From Salibacterium salarium (lineage in GTDB: Bacteria > Bacillota > Bacilli > Bacillales > Marinococcaceae): 64,000 bases of DNA. The notes beneath the pieces were generated by a model. It saw only the letters and a program-made list of their open reading frames with translations, ran no database searches and was not told where the DNA came from. The stretch covers positions 62,001 to 126,000 of the forward strand of contig NZ_JAUSUM010000003.1 in the NCBI RefSeq assembly GCF_030813635.1. Reading direction: 5' to 3'. Positions within the stretch are counted from its first letter, which is position 1. The number at the start of each line of letters is the position of its first letter. This document shows, one piece after another, positions 8,772 to 19,259 of this stretch. A program made the position numbers and the translations under genes.

Positions 8772-9227
8772 CTATTTTCGAGGGAATTTCTGATTAGAAT
8801 CTTTAAAAACAAAAAACTTTATCATAAAAAAGCTCGCGGTAAATGACAAAAACATCGCCACCCCTTTGGCAATATTATGACGCAGCCATCTCGGGATTTC
8901 AAACCACTGAAAAAGCTGATTGGCACCTAAAAAAACAATATTATTAACACCGAGACTGACAATACCTTGAAGAATAAATGTCAATCTTTGCCGGCGGCTG
9001 CCCTCAGCGGAATGGCGAAATGTGATAAGAACATTCCAAAAATAGCTATTAGCGACCGCTAGAGAATAAGCGATTGTATTAAAGAGAGCAAGAATTCCTC
9101 TATCGTCGGTCGGAAACAATAATAACAAGAGATTTAATGTACCAATGTCGACTCCTGCATTAGCTAATCCTATGACACTGAATTGCATAAATTGGAATGG
9201 TCCTCTTGTCATTTTTTTCTTTGCCAT
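8772..9227 (-). CDS. GtrA-like membrane protein
   Basis: A 151-residue protein with four membrane helices of the GtrA/DPMS family (PF04138). It shows FSVIGLANAGVDIGTLNLLL in helix 1, the conserved NTIAYSLAVANSYFWNVLITF region and a final FFMIKFFVF helix. Family members are thought to move lipid-linked sugars across membranes or to assist polyprenyl-phosphate glycosyltransferases. It begins 40 bp after sqdX in the same direction with AAGGGG before its ATG, and is the last gene before the terminator. A role in sulfolipid export or glycolipid handling is therefore suggested by position only. Confidence 0.8.
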   Translation of the reverse strand: MAKKKMTRGPFQFMQFSVIGLANAGVDIGTLNLLLLLFPTDDRGILALFNTIAYSLAVANSYFWNVLITFRHSAEGSRRQRLTFILQGIVSLGVNNIVFLGANQLFQWFEIPRWLRHNIAKGVAMFLSFTASFFMIKFFVFKDSNQKFPRK

Positions 9228-9267
9228 GATACCCCTTCTATTTCTATTGCATTATTTTAGGGTGACG

Positions 9268-10410
9268 TTACGTAGAATCTTGCGTTTTTTCATTTTTTTC
9301 TTCTAAACCCACAACATCTTCATATAATGTGAGAAGTTGGCTTGCAGCCTCTGACCATCCCAAATCCCCTATATCTTTGCGGGCATTTGTAGAAAGACGT
9401 TTACGTAATGTTTCATCTTCGAAACGGCGAACCGTTTTTATAAAATCTCTCGGTTCTTCTGGATTGTACAACAAACCAGTTCGTTCATCTTCAATTTGTT
9501 CACAGGTTGGACCACTTTCAGCCGCAACCAACGGAAGGCCGGATGCCATGGCTTCTAATATAACTAAACCAAGTGTTTCCGTTGTGGATGGAAATACAAA
9601 TACATCTGAAGATGCAAAAGCCTGGGCCAATTCTTCGCCGTGCATAAAACCAGTAAAAACAGTTTTTGTTCCTTCAAAGTGTTTTTCCAATTGGTCTCTG
9701 TGTGGTCCATCTCCCACAATGGCTAGAGAAAATTCATCTGATTCCTCTAGTACGGCTTTTAATTTCTCAATTTCTTTTTCAGGCGCAAGTCTTCCTACAT
9801 ACAATAATAATTTATCTTGAGTGCGACCATCTGTCAGTTTTTCCCTCATTGAATTCGTAAAACAATCCGGGTGAAACATGTCGGTATCCACACCGCGTTT
9901 CCACACGTGCACATTTTTAAAATCTCGTTCTACTAGTTCCTTCTGTACTGTTTGAGAAGTACAGATATTTAAATCGGCACGGTTATGCAACTTTCTGAAA
10001 TACCACCAAATGGCTCCTTTTAACAAGGAAAGATGATAGAAATCCAAGTATTGAGCCACATTGGTGTGATAAGAAGCAACTAGTGGATACCCCAATTTAT
10101 AAGCATAATTAACCCCGGAGTATCCAAGAATGGCAGGGTTTACAACATGAACTACGTCCGGATCATATTCTTCAAGATATTTTTTTACCACTCGATTCGG
10201 AAGCGCAAACTGTTTGGAGCGATAAAAAGGAAGCGTTCTAGCTGGAACGCCCTTAATAATCGCACCATCGTATTCATAAACGCCCAAGTCCGGTGCAATA
10301 ATACGCACGTTATGACCTTGTTTATGAAGCCAACGGATGCACGCTGTAAGTCTTGTTACAATGCCATCTGTAGAGGGTAAAAATGTTTCCGTTACAATCG
10401 CTATTTTCAA
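9268..10410 (-). CDS. sqdX: Sulfoquinovosyltransferase (SQDG synthase)
   Basis: GT4-family glycosyltransferase that moves sulfoquinovose from UDP-sulfoquinovose to diacylglycerol at the inner membrane face. The 380-residue protein opens KIAIVTETFLPSTDGIVTRL and contains VVHVVNPAILGYSGVNYA, PLVASYHTNVAQYLDFY and LYVGRLAPEKEIEKLKAVLE, with a donor-site ETLGLVILEAMASGLPLVAA segment. These closely follow remembered cyanobacterial SqdX and plant SQD2. I prefer the TTG at 10410: it gives the family N-terminus (MKIAIVTETF) and sits eight bases after GGGAG, while the GTG at 10419 is almost on top of that site. It lies 21 bp after sqdB. Confidence 0.88.
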   Translation of the reverse strand: MKIAIVTETFLPSTDGIVTRLTACIRWLHKQGHNVRIIAPDLGVYEYDGAIIKGVPARTLPFYRSKQFALPNRVVKKYLEEYDPDVVHVVNPAILGYSGVNYAYKLGYPLVASYHTNVAQYLDFYHLSLLKGAIWWYFRKLHNRADLNICTSQTVQKELVERDFKNVHVWKRGVDTDMFHPDCFTNSMREKLTDGRTQDKLLLYVGRLAPEKEIEKLKAVLEESDEFSLAIVGDGPHRDQLEKHFEGTKTVFTGFMHGEELAQAFASSDVFVFPSTTETLGLVILEAMASGLPLVAAESGPTCEQIEDERTGLLYNPEEPRDFIKTVRRFEDETLRKRLSTNARKDIGDLGWSEAASQLLTLYEDVVGLEEKNEKTQDST

Positions 10411-10431
10411 GGAGGACACTCCCTGTTTCTT

Positions 10432-11634
<1,203 letters not shown>

Positions 11635-11693
11635 TTACAAATTATCTTTTTTCATTTTTTTACACGACCAAAGAAAAGGTATCATGTTCGCGC

Positions 11694-11708
11694 ACATTTC
11701 GCAAATGT
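11694..11708. promoter_or_regulatory. 15-bp palindrome upstream of sqdB
   Basis: ACATTTCGCAAATGT is an inverted repeat (6-bp arms, 3-bp centre) about 115 bp before the sqdB start. It may be an operator for the sulfolipid genes. No regulator or consensus was recognised, and no convincing -35/-10 pair was found beside it. Confidence 0.3.
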
Positions 11709-11859
11709 TTTTCTACTCGTGTGATTCTACATTCTATTATTTCTCTATCACTTTAGATATTATAACATTTCATTGATACTAGTATGAATAATAATACATA
11801 TTATACCCAAATGCACAGACAGATTTTAAATAATTGTCACATTCATTATCCGTCCTTAC

Positions 11860-11893
11860 AAAAAAAGGCTCCCTTGCCAAGGAAGAGAGCCCT
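11860..11893 (-). terminator. Terminator of the thi operon
   Basis: On the minus strand GGCTC-TCTT pairs with AAGG-GAGCC and is followed by seven Ts, 15 bp after the thiF stop. Only the candidate palindrome at 11694 and AT-rich sequence lie between this point and sqdB. Confidence 0.85.
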
Positions 11894-11907
11894 TCATTTA
11901 ATTTTTG

Positions 11908-12924
11908 TTAACCTCCGATATATTTTTGGTAAAGAGTACGCGCTTTTGTTTTATCATTTTCCCCGTGAATAATAGTTCTTCCATCACGAAAGATCACAAA
12001 ACGTTTATCTTCCAAGTCCAACACTAACAAAAAATCATTTTCTTGCTGTATTTCTTGATGATAACGATTTTTCAAATCGGGTAGAGACAAAAATTGCCGG
12101 GATGCCGGACGTACCTGAACCGCATTACGTCCACACAACACTTCTGCTTTGGTCCGATTAGCATACTCTAAAAATGGGTAAGTTGCCTGTTCTCCACAAG
12201 AAAGACAGTCTTCTTTTTTTAACTTCTCAACCTGTATGGAGGAAGTTTCATTTTCCCATATATCAAAAGATAATAACGTTTTTCGCAAAGACTCTTGCTG
12301 ACCTGTTAAAATTTTCAATGCTTCTGTCGTCTGATGCGAACTCACCATTTGCACGGCAGGACCAATAATACCAACTGTATCACACGTTTCTCCGTCTAGT
12401 GGAATATCTTCCATTAAGCAATGTAAGCATGGCGATTGCCCTGGGATAACGGTGAAAGTAAGCCCATAACTGCTCACACAAGCCCCATATATCCATGGAA
12501 TGTTATATCTTTGGGAAAAATCATTAATTAGCATTCTCGTGTCAAAATTATCAAGCGCATCAATAATTAAATCAGCAGGGAGAACATTCTCCAATAATGC
12601 TACATCTGCTTCTCCGATGACTGCTTCAACCGTCACTTCTGTATTTATAGCTGTTAATCTGTTCTTGGCAGCCTGCGCTTTTGGTAGGGTCATGTCTGCA
12701 TCTTTCTCTGTATAAAGTTGTTGTCTGTTTAGATTACTATGCTCCACATAATCCCTATCTATAATAGTAATACGCCCGACACCAGCTCTGACAAGTGTTT
12801 CTGAGGCTGCACTACCTAATGCACCGGCTCCGACAATGACAACATGCTTTTCAGACAATAATCGCTGTCCATGTTCTCCAATCCCTTGAAACATAATTTG
12901 CCGGGAATAGCGATGATTTATCAC
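11908..12924 (-). CDS. thiF: Thiazole biosynthesis adenylyltransferase ThiF
   Basis: E1-like enzyme that adenylates the C-terminus of ThiS so that sulfur can be loaded for thiazole formation. It has the nucleotide loop [12 protein letters not shown] near residue 31, the NLNRQQLY arginine motif near residue 66, DALDNFDTR near residue 119, and two zinc-binding pairs, CLHC and CLSC. The 338-residue length is close to B. subtilis ThiF. It overlaps the end of thiG by 4 bp and is the last gene of the operon. MoeB/HesA activity is an alternative for this fold, but the location beside thiS and thiG settles the call. Confidence 0.92.
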   Translation of the reverse strand: MINHRYSRQIMFQGIGEHGQRLLSEKHVVIVGAGALGSAASETLVRAGVGRITIIDRDYVEHSNLNRQQLYTEKDADMTLPKAQAAKNRLTAINTEVTVEAVIGEADVALLENVLPADLIIDALDNFDTRMLINDFSQRYNIPWIYGACVSSYGLTFTVIPGQSPCLHCLMEDIPLDGETCDTVGIIGPAVQMVSSHQTTEALKILTGQQESLRKTLLSFDIWENETSSIQVEKLKKEDCLSCGEQATYPFLEYANRTKAEVLCGRNAVQVRPASRQFLSLPDLKNRYHQEIQQENDFLLVLDLEDKRFVIFRDGRTIIHGENDKTKARTLYQKYIGG

Positions 12925-13688
12925 AGTTTACTCAACCCTTCAACCGGACTGCTTGCTTGTGCGTAGTATTTCTTTTCTATACGGCCAGCTTCACATCCTA
13001 ACTTACCAGCTTCCAGCGCGTATTTCATTGCTTCCGCCATTTTCACAGGGTTATCTGCCCCAGACACAGCAGTATTTAGTAAAACCCCATCAGCACCAAG
13101 TTCCATCGCATGTGCTGCATCCTTAGGACTCCCTATGCCTGCGTCTACAATAACAGGAACTTCCGCTTGTTCTATAATGTGAGATAAGTTATATGGATTA
13201 ATAATTCCTAGTCCTGTTCCAATTGGCGAAGCACCAGGCATAATCGCGTGAACACCTAATTCCTGAAGACGTCTTGCGAGTACCACATCATCTGACGTAT
13301 ATGGAAGTACAGTAAAACCTTCATCTAATAAAATCTCTGAGGCCTTGATTGTTTCTACTGGATCGGGTAATAACGTTTTATCACACCCTATGACCTCTAC
13401 TTTTACCATATCACACATATCAGCAGCTTGAGCGATTTTTGCTATCCGAACAGCCTCTTCCGCTGTTTTTGCTCCAGCTGTATTCGGTAAAAGCCGGAAC
13501 CCACTTAGATCCATTCTTTCAAATGGATCAGGCTGACTTTCATCAAACAAATTCATTCGCCGTACCGCAAACGTCAGCACCTCGGTTTCGGATTCACGTA
13601 CTGCTTCTTTTTGAACATCGGCATTTTCATATTTTCCCGTTCCTAGAAATAACCTGGATTGAAATGAATAAGGTCCAATTTTTAACAT
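12921..13688 (-). CDS. thiG: Thiazole synthase
   Basis: TIM-barrel enzyme assembling the thiazole phosphate moiety of thiamine from deoxyxylulose phosphate, dehydroglycine and ThiS thiocarboxylate. It shows LFLGTGKY near residue 14, the active-site lysine within VKVEVIG near residue 97, [12 protein letters not shown], and the phosphate-binding [18 protein letters not shown] and DGVLLNTAV. 255 residues, full length. It starts 4 bp after thiS and overlaps thiF by 4 bp. Confidence 0.95.
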   Translation of the reverse strand: MLKIGPYSFQSRLFLGTGKYENADVQKEAVRESETEVLTFAVRRMNLFDESQPDPFERMDLSGFRLLPNTAGAKTAEEAVRIAKIAQAADMCDMVKVEVIGCDKTLLPDPVETIKASEILLDEGFTVLPYTSDDVVLARRLQELGVHAIMPGASPIGTGLGIINPYNLSHIIEQAEVPVIVDAGIGSPKDAAHAMELGADGVLLNTAVSGADNPVKMAEAMKYALEAGKLGCEAGRIEKKYYAQASSPVEGLSKL

Positions 13689-13692
13689 GATT

Positions 13693-13896
13693 TCAGCCTC
13701 CTCCTACAAAATGAACGATTTCCAACGTATCGCCTGGTTGTACTGGTTCTTCATCATACTGCTCTTTTTTTAAAATAACTCCGTTGCGTTCGACTACAGC
13801 TTTTTTATTTCCAAGCTGTAGATGGTTCAACAGCATATTTATCGTTTCCGTTTCTTCAGGAATCTCCTTTTGGGCTCCATTAATTGTTAATGTCAA
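13693..13896 (-). CDS. thiS: Sulfur carrier protein ThiS
   Basis: A 67-residue ubiquitin-fold protein ending in HFVGGG, the diglycine tail adenylated by ThiF and then thiocarboxylated. It overlaps the 3' end of thiO by 17 bp, so translation is coupled. The body (MTLTING..., [23 protein letters not shown]) is typical of ThiS. Confidence 0.94.
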   Translation of the reverse strand: MTLTINGAQKEIPEETETINMLLNHLQLGNKKAVVERNGVILKKEQYDEEPVQPGDTLEIVHFVGGG

Positions 13897-15028
13897 CGGG
13901 AGTATCCTCCTTTTTATTCATTGTTCTTTGCGGGGAAAAGGCAGAAATCCATTCCGGAACATTTGCCTTCCCTTCGATTAAATCAGCCATCCATGTCCCC
14001 GTTAATGCGGATAAAAGAATTCCATTTCGATAGTGACCTGCCGCTATCCATAGTCCTTTCACGTGACTTTGTCCAAGGTAAGGCTTCCCATCAAAAGTCT
14101 GCGGACGAACACCCGTCCAGGCTGTTTCCCATTCTGCTTCTTGAAGGTCAGGTACAAGCCGGAATGCTTTAGCTAACAAAGTCTGTACCGCACCTGCACT
14201 CACCTTTTTCCCCATTTCTCCTTCCCGTTCCGTTGCTCCGATAATAATAGAACCGCCGGGTTTTGGGACAAGGTAAAAATCTGAAGCATGCATCGTCGTT
14301 TGAATAATAGGTTTGGCAGGACGAAGAGAGACACATTCCCCTTTCACGGGGATAAGGGGCAAAGGCTGCTCTTGGAAGGAGCTAATCGTATTAGACCAAG
14401 CTCCACTGGCAAGCACAACTTCATCAGCGTATACTGGACCAAACGGTGTTTCTGCTCCTATTGCTTTCCCGTTTTCTCGTAAAATCTTTAATACTGGCGT
14501 GTCTTCATATATATCGCATCCCTCAAAAGCAGCAGCTCTCGCATAAGCTTTTGTCAATTCTGCTGCTTTCACTTGCCCATCTCCACAAATATACAATCCG
14601 CCGGAATTTTCTCCTGTTAAACTCGGTTCGATGGCTTGAATCTCTCGATTAGTGAGCCACTCTACTTGCTCGCCCTCTTGTTGTTGAAACTGAAGCATTT
14701 CCAATAGTCGATTTTTTTCCGTTTCGGTGTCGGCAACCTTCAACATCCCATTCTTAATCAAAGAAACAGATATTCCTGACTTTTCTTCTAATTCCGGAAC
14801 TAGTTCTGGAAACATGTCCCGGCTTTTTCTCGCAAAATCAAAAAACGGACTTTTTTCTTTAATCTCTGCCTGTGCCCCGAGCATACCTGCTGCAGCACTG
14901 GAAGCTTCTGCTCCTACTCTCGTTTTTTCCAGCACTGCTACCTTCATGTTTCGTTTCGAACACTGGTACGCTATTGAACAACCATTGACCCCACCACCAA
15001 TGACAAGTACATCATAGAAGTTATTCAT
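13880..15028 (-). CDS. thiO: Glycine oxidase ThiO
   Basis: FAD-dependent oxidase that turns glycine into dehydroglycine (iminoglycine), the Bacillus source of the thiazole C-N unit. The FAD-binding motif VIGGGVNGCSIAYQ lies at residues 9-22. Also seen are ASSAAAGMLGAQAE near residue 43 and the C-terminal AAGHYRNGILLS near residue 340. 382 residues. It overlaps tenI by 8 bp and thiS by 17 bp. Choosing ThiO rather than anaerobic ThiH fits an aerobic organism with a terminal oxidase in the same window. Confidence 0.93.
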   Translation of the reverse strand: MNNFYDVLVIGGGVNGCSIAYQCSKRNMKVAVLEKTRVGAEASSAAAGMLGAQAEIKEKSPFFDFARKSRDMFPELVPELEEKSGISVSLIKNGMLKVADTETEKNRLLEMLQFQQQEGEQVEWLTNREIQAIEPSLTGENSGGLYICGDGQVKAAELTKAYARAAAFEGCDIYEDTPVLKILRENGKAIGAETPFGPVYADEVVLASGAWSNTISSFQEQPLPLIPVKGECVSLRPAKPIIQTTMHASDFYLVPKPGGSIIIGATEREGEMGKKVSAGAVQTLLAKAFRLVPDLQEAEWETAWTGVRPQTFDGKPYLGQSHVKGLWIAAGHYRNGILLSALTGTWMADLIEGKANVPEWISAFSPQRTMNKKEDTPVDINN

Positions 15029-15620
15029 GTCCTGCCTCCTCTTTTAAAACCGTTTGAAACGACTGAACCGCCGCTACTGGATCTGATGCTTCATAGATAC
15101 CTGACATAACAGCAACACCTTCTGCTCCATGTATGAGACAATCTCTGACGCTTTCAGGAGTGATACCTCCAATCGCTATGACAGGAATGGAAACAGCCTC
15201 TACTATTTGTTTCAGGTATTCTGTTCCCCTAGCCGGAGAAAGAGGCTTACTGCTTGTTTCAAAAATGTGTCCGAAAAACAAATAGTCAGCACCCTCTTGT
15301 GCTTTTTTTCGTGCAGCCTCTATGCTGTGTACAGAACTTCCTATCAAACCATGAAAAGTAGGAATGCTGGACAAATCCATTGCTTCAGGCAAGTGAATAC
15401 CTGCTACTCTATGATACTTCGTAATGATGTAACGATTATTTACAATGATTTTGTCAGCAGGAACATGATGTTCTTTTAATTGTTCTAAAGCTTCCAATAT
15501 CTTTTCATCGCTCCAATTTTTTTCTCGTATATGGAGATAATCCACATAAGGAGCAATCTTTGTCGTAATATTCAGCCATGTTTGAAAAGATTGAGTTCCG
15601 GTTGAAATAACATGCAGCAT
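15021..15620 (-). CDS. tenI: Thiazole tautomerase TenI
   Basis: TIM-barrel protein related to ThiE. In B. subtilis TenI aromatises the thiazole tautomer and lacks thiamine phosphate synthase activity. The start is ATG 15620, nine bases after AAAGGAG, giving MLHVISTGTQSFQTW (199 residues). It contains YLHIREKNWSD near residue 32, the histidine-bearing AGIHLPEAMD, and VIAIGGITPESVRDCL near residue 160. It leads the operon, as in B. subtilis where tenA precedes it; tenA and thiD are absent here. A ThiE assignment is less likely because of the operon context. Confidence 0.85.
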   Translation of the reverse strand: MLHVISTGTQSFQTWLNITTKIAPYVDYLHIREKNWSDEKILEALEQLKEHHVPADKIIVNNRYIITKYHRVAGIHLPEAMDLSSIPTFHGLIGSSVHSIEAARKKAQEGADYLFFGHIFETSSKPLSPARGTEYLKQIVEAVSIPVIAIGGITPESVRDCLIHGAEGVAVMSGIYEASDPVAAVQSFQTVLKEEAGHE

Positions 15621-15697
15621 GAAAGTTCTCCTTTCAAAACGAATCAACTCAAAGGCGAACAGTCAAAACATGCAAAAACGTCAATTTTTTTAGGTAT

Positions 15698-15730
15698 TAA
15701 AAAAACCGCTTCCTTCGAGCGGAAAGCGGT
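15698..15730 (-). terminator. Expression-platform terminator of the TPP riboswitch
   Basis: On the minus strand ACCGCTTTCC pairs with GGAAGCGGT and is followed by seven Ts. It is placed between the riboswitch aptamer and tenI, so ligand binding would be expected to favour termination. Confidence 0.85.
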
Positions 15731-15754
15731 CTGCTGGATTTTTATCCCTGCTTC

Positions 15755-15846
15755 CCACTTTCCTCCGCTGGAATCATCCAGTTCAGGTTCTAAGAGTTTT
15801 AAAGGTTCACTTTAATCTCAGCCTTTCTTTAAGGCACCCCTAGTGG
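15755..15846 (-). promoter_or_regulatory. TPP riboswitch (THI element)
   Basis: The minus strand reads CCACTAGGGGTGCC, then GGCTGAGATTAAAGTGAACC, then GAACCTGAACTGGATGATTC, then CAGCGGAGGAAAGTGG. This contains the conserved CUGAGA and ACCUGA thiamine-box segments, and CCACT/AGTGG closes the P1 helix. It precedes tenI-thiO-thiS-thiG-thiF and should shut the operon off when thiamine pyrophosphate is abundant. Confidence 0.95.
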
Positions 15847-15970
15847 TTTTCTATTATTTTACATTAAATTATTGTCGGCCAAAAGTTGTTGATGTATTGA
15901 ATTTATTGATTAAATCTTAAAACACTTTTCTTGTCCTTGTCAACTGACATCCCCTCTATTAGATAACGAG

Positions 15971-16720
15971 TTATTCCTCGACTGACATCGTCTTTTCCAC
16001 ATGTTCATGTAAATCTTCGTCATCTTCCACATGAACGATTACCTTGTATTCTCCAGTTGAATCAAAGGTATGAAATCCCGTGTAAACACTATCAGCCTCT
16101 TCCTCCGTTTCTTCCCACGTTCGTGTATCTTCTCCGGTTTTCCATATTTCATAACGAACCCGTGCATTCGTTAAAGGTTCACCGTTGTTACTAATTTGAA
16201 AAGATAAATCTTTTTCTTCACCGGCCATTATTTCTGCTTTCGATTGCAGTTCAGCGGATACCGGCGACGTGTCCGCATGTCCGACATGCTCTTCTTTATT
16301 GTCCTCATCGTCTGGATTTCCAATAGTTATTTGTTCTGTCGGCATCTGATGCATATCTCTTGCCGTGACATGGGCAGTTACATTAAAAACAGCTTCATCT
16401 CCAAAGCTTTCAGAAATGCTGTAAACACCGTTTTCATTTTCTTCAGCAAGTATCTCTTCACTAGATTCTTTTGCGCCTTCCTTCCATATTTCAAAAAGAA
16501 CTTCATCCGCATCTTCCACCGGCTCTTCTGCTTGAGTTACTTTTGCACCAATTTCTATTTCCTTTTCTACTTCAGCGCTCTCCGCCATATCAATTTCTAC
16601 TTCAATCGGTTCCAGCGAAGATTCACCTGTTTGTTCTTCTTCATCCGCCTCACCACACGCACTTAAAAGAAGTAGAGACGCAGCAACCAATGTATAACTA
16701 GTATGTTTTGTTACATTCAC
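15971..16720 (-). CDS. Lipoprotein with two YtkA/FixH-like domains
   Basis: Secreted, lipid-anchored protein. The GTG at 16720 sits six bases after AGGGGGAA and gives a signal peptide ending in LLSAC (Cys about residue 22). The mature part has two related beta-sandwich domains with the shared wording VLFEIWKEG near residue 73 and VRYEIWKTG near residue 188. They are separated by a histidine/acid-rich linker (HVGHADTSP). The second ends EYKVIVHVEDDEDLHEHVEK. These features match YtkA/FixH-like domains, often linked to copper or oxidase assembly, but no function is shown here. 249 residues, very acidic, in keeping with a halophile. Confidence 0.75.
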   Translation of the reverse strand: MNVTKHTSYTLVAASLLLLSACGEADEEEQTGESSLEPIEVEIDMAESAEVEKEIEIGAKVTQAEEPVEDADEVLFEIWKEGAKESSEEILAEENENGVYSISESFGDEAVFNVTAHVTARDMHQMPTEQITIGNPDDEDNKEEHVGHADTSPVSAELQSKAEIMAGEEKDLSFQISNNGEPLTNARVRYEIWKTGEDTRTWEETEEEADSVYTGFHTFDSTGEYKVIVHVEDDEDLHEHVEKTMSVEE

Positions 16721-16794
16721 TATGAATTCCCCCTCTATTATTTTCATTATACACACCGTTTTTTTTCACTTCTATCTATACAATGACAATTTAT

Positions 16795-17694
16795 TTACAC
16801 TCCGAATATCGTTAATAGTATCCACAAGGAAGGGACGCTAAGGAGTGTTGTCACTAAGGTGATACTTGATACTAGTTCCGGACTAGATTCAAACTGCACA
16901 GCTATCATTGCAATCGTTGCAGCGGTTGGCATAGCTGTGGAAACGATTAATACTGCACTTAACGTATCACCAGTTTGAAGTACTAGTGTGAAAACAAACG
17001 CCACCAACGGTGAAACCACAAGTCTTAGAACAGTTCCCGTACCTACTGATTTCCAATCCAAGGACGAAACGGATATTTTCGCTAATTGCATACCAAGTAC
17101 AATCATGACAACAGGAATGGCAGCGTCTGCCAACATGTTCACTGCATCCATATAAGATTCCTTTATATCCAGCTGAATAGCCTGGCAAAACACACCGACA
17201 ATCAGTGCATGGAAAACAGGCATTTTCAACACCACACGGAGGGCATCAGCTGCAGTCAAGCTGCTTCTATTTGCTATGTATACTCCTATTGTACTCATTA
17301 ATAATGCTTGAATGACCATGAAAATGATGGAATAAGCGAAAGCACTCTCCCCAAAGGCAAATAAAATCAAGGGCGCCCCGTAGTTTCCGGAATTCATAAA
17401 CGTCGTCGCAAGAGTCATACCACTCGTTTTTTCGGGATCCCATTTTAACACCATACCTAATACCTTATTAATCAGCAGCATCGCAAGCAAAAACAAGACG
17501 GAAAAAGCTATAATTCGAAAAAGATCTGCATCGGGTTCCGTTGTGTAAAACGTTCGAAAGACTAAAGCAGGATTCAGGATATAAAGAGCAACAGCAGAAA
17601 CCGAACCCACCTGTAGCACATGTTTCTTTTGCAATAAAAAACCAGCTAAGAAAATAAGAACAATCGGCACTAAAACATTTATAAAAACAGACAT
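16795..17694 (-). CDS. AEC-family transporter
   Basis: Inner-membrane carrier of the auxin efflux carrier (AEC) family, 299 residues, about ten helices in two inverted repeats. Family hallmarks are the first-helix segment VLVPIVLIFLAGFLLQKK, the central TFMNSGNYGAPLILFAFG and the C-terminal STAMPTAATIAMIAVQF. Bacillus relatives include YwkB and malate permeases, so an organic acid or amino acid is a likely substrate; none is indicated by neighbours. It stands alone with AAGGTG before the ATG. Confidence 0.87.
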   Translation of the reverse strand: MSVFINVLVPIVLIFLAGFLLQKKHVLQVGSVSAVALYILNPALVFRTFYTTEPDADLFRIIAFSVLFLLAMLLINKVLGMVLKWDPEKTSGMTLATTFMNSGNYGAPLILFAFGESAFAYSIIFMVIQALLMSTIGVYIANRSSLTAADALRVVLKMPVFHALIVGVFCQAIQLDIKESYMDAVNMLADAAIPVVMIVLGMQLAKISVSSLDWKSVGTGTVLRLVVSPLVAFVFTLVLQTGDTLSAVLIVSTAMPTAATIAMIAVQFESSPELVSSITLVTTLLSVPSLWILLTIFGV

Positions 17695-17768
17695 ATTAAA
17701 ATCACCTTCGTTTCGTCAGATCAAGAAAAGTACGAGGCATACGGCTGGATTGCAGTTCTAAACAAAGC

Positions 17769-19235
17769 CTATTTTTTTAACATGCTACGCAATTTATTTT
17801 TTTCTTTTCTAGATACTAAAATATATAAAAAATCATTTTCCTGGATGATTGTTTCTCCATACGGAGTTACTAACTCATCATCACGAACAATCGCACTGAT
17901 AAGGACCGAATCCGGAAAATCAATGTCTTGAAGGGACTTACCGACAATAGAGGTGTTCTCTTCGGTTTTAAATTCAATAATTTCTGCATTTGCTTTACCG
18001 ATGGATATTAACTCCAGAGAATGTGTCGGCGTTTCTTTCTTTGGACCAGACAACCCTAATTTATTAGATAGAAATGAAATAGAAGACCCTTGAATTAACG
18101 CAGAAGTTAAAACAATAAAAAAGACAACGTTGAATATCATCGGCCCGCTCTCGACATCGGCGACAATGGCGAATGTAGCAAGTACAATCGGAACCGCTCC
18201 GCGCAACCCGGCCCAAGATAAGAAAAGCTTCTCTTTCGCACTATACTTCATACCAAGGGTCGACAAGTATGTGGCAATAGGGCGGGCAATAAGTATTAGT
18301 ACAGCAGACAGCAACAATCCACTTCCAATAACAGACGGAGATAATATTTGTTCCGGAAAAGCCAAAAGCCCAAGAATGATAAACATTAAAATTTGAGCCA
18401 TCCAAGCGAATCCTTCGTTAAAACGAAAAATCGAATGGCGGTAAGTGAGTTCGGAATTACCAATAATTAAAGCTGCTATGTAAACGGCCAGGAACCCGCT
18501 TGCATTTAATAGCGATGCTACACTGTACGTCAAAAGTGCAAAAGATAGTGCAAATATCGGGTAAAGACCACTTGAATCTAAATTTATGCGATTAATCGAC
18601 ATGGAAGCAACTTTCCCCAGTAATATCCCAATTATCAGACCCACTCCCATCTGCCAAAAGAAGGAGCCAAACACTAACCAATAATTAGGTTCATTAACCG
18701 TAATTAATTCAATAAATACGAGGGTTAAAAACACAGCCATAGGATCATTTGTCCCAGACTCAGCTTCCATCGTTGATGCTATTTTTGTTTTTATATTTCG
18801 TTCTTTTAATGAAGCAAATACCGCCGCTGCATCAGTCGAACCAACAATAGCTCCGAGTAGAAATGATTCCATCCAAGTAAGATCCACTATGTATTTTGCC
18901 GCTAGTCCGACAAGCATAGACGTAATTAAAACACCAATAGTAGCAAGACTTAAAGACGGCCAAATCACCGAACGTATCGTTGACCATTTTGTTTGTGTTC
19001 CCCCTTCAAACAAAATAATCACAAGTGCCATAATCCCAACGAGTTGGGCTTGCTTGGCGTTATCAAAATAAATAATTCCTAATCCGTCACTTCCGATTAA
19101 CATACCGACAAGAATAAAGAGAATCAACGAAGGCATGCCTAACCGCGATGAAAACTTAGTAACCATAACTCCCACTATTAAAAGCAGAGCGGCAAGTAAT
19201 ACGAATGAATCGATATCAAACCCCCCAACAAACAT
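17769..19235 (-). CDS. Potassium/proton antiporter (CPA1/NhaP2-type) with TrkA-C domain
   Basis: Cation/proton antiporter with about 12-13 membrane helices (residues 10-390) followed by a cytoplasmic TrkA-C regulatory domain (about 400-488; LISIGKANAEIIEFKTEE and FLYILVSRKEKNKL). Core motifs are VIILFEGGTQTKWS near residue 73, GAIVGSTDAAAVFASLKE near residue 128 and ESGTNDPMAVFLT near residue 159, with the ion-binding aspartates. The domain layout is that of CvrA/NhaP2 K+/H+ exchangers. Such proteins handle potassium and pH, fitting a salt-adapted organism. ATG preceded by AAAGGAG. Confidence 0.88.
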   Translation of the reverse strand: MFVGGFDIDSFVLLAALLLIVGVMVTKFSSRLGMPSLILFILVGMLIGSDGLGIIYFDNAKQAQLVGIMALVIILFEGGTQTKWSTIRSVIWPSLSLATIGVLITSMLVGLAAKYIVDLTWMESFLLGAIVGSTDAAAVFASLKERNIKTKIASTMEAESGTNDPMAVFLTLVFIELITVNEPNYWLVFGSFFWQMGVGLIIGILLGKVASMSINRINLDSSGLYPIFALSFALLTYSVASLLNASGFLAVYIAALIIGNSELTYRHSIFRFNEGFAWMAQILMFIILGLLAFPEQILSPSVIGSGLLLSAVLILIARPIATYLSTLGMKYSAKEKLFLSWAGLRGAVPIVLATFAIVADVESGPMIFNVVFFIVLTSALIQGSSISFLSNKLGLSGPKKETPTHSLELISIGKANAEIIEFKTEENTSIVGKSLQDIDFPDSVLISAIVRDDELVTPYGETIIQENDFLYILVSRKEKNKLRSMLKK

Positions 19236-19259
19236 GCTCGTCTTCTCCTTTCTTACGGT

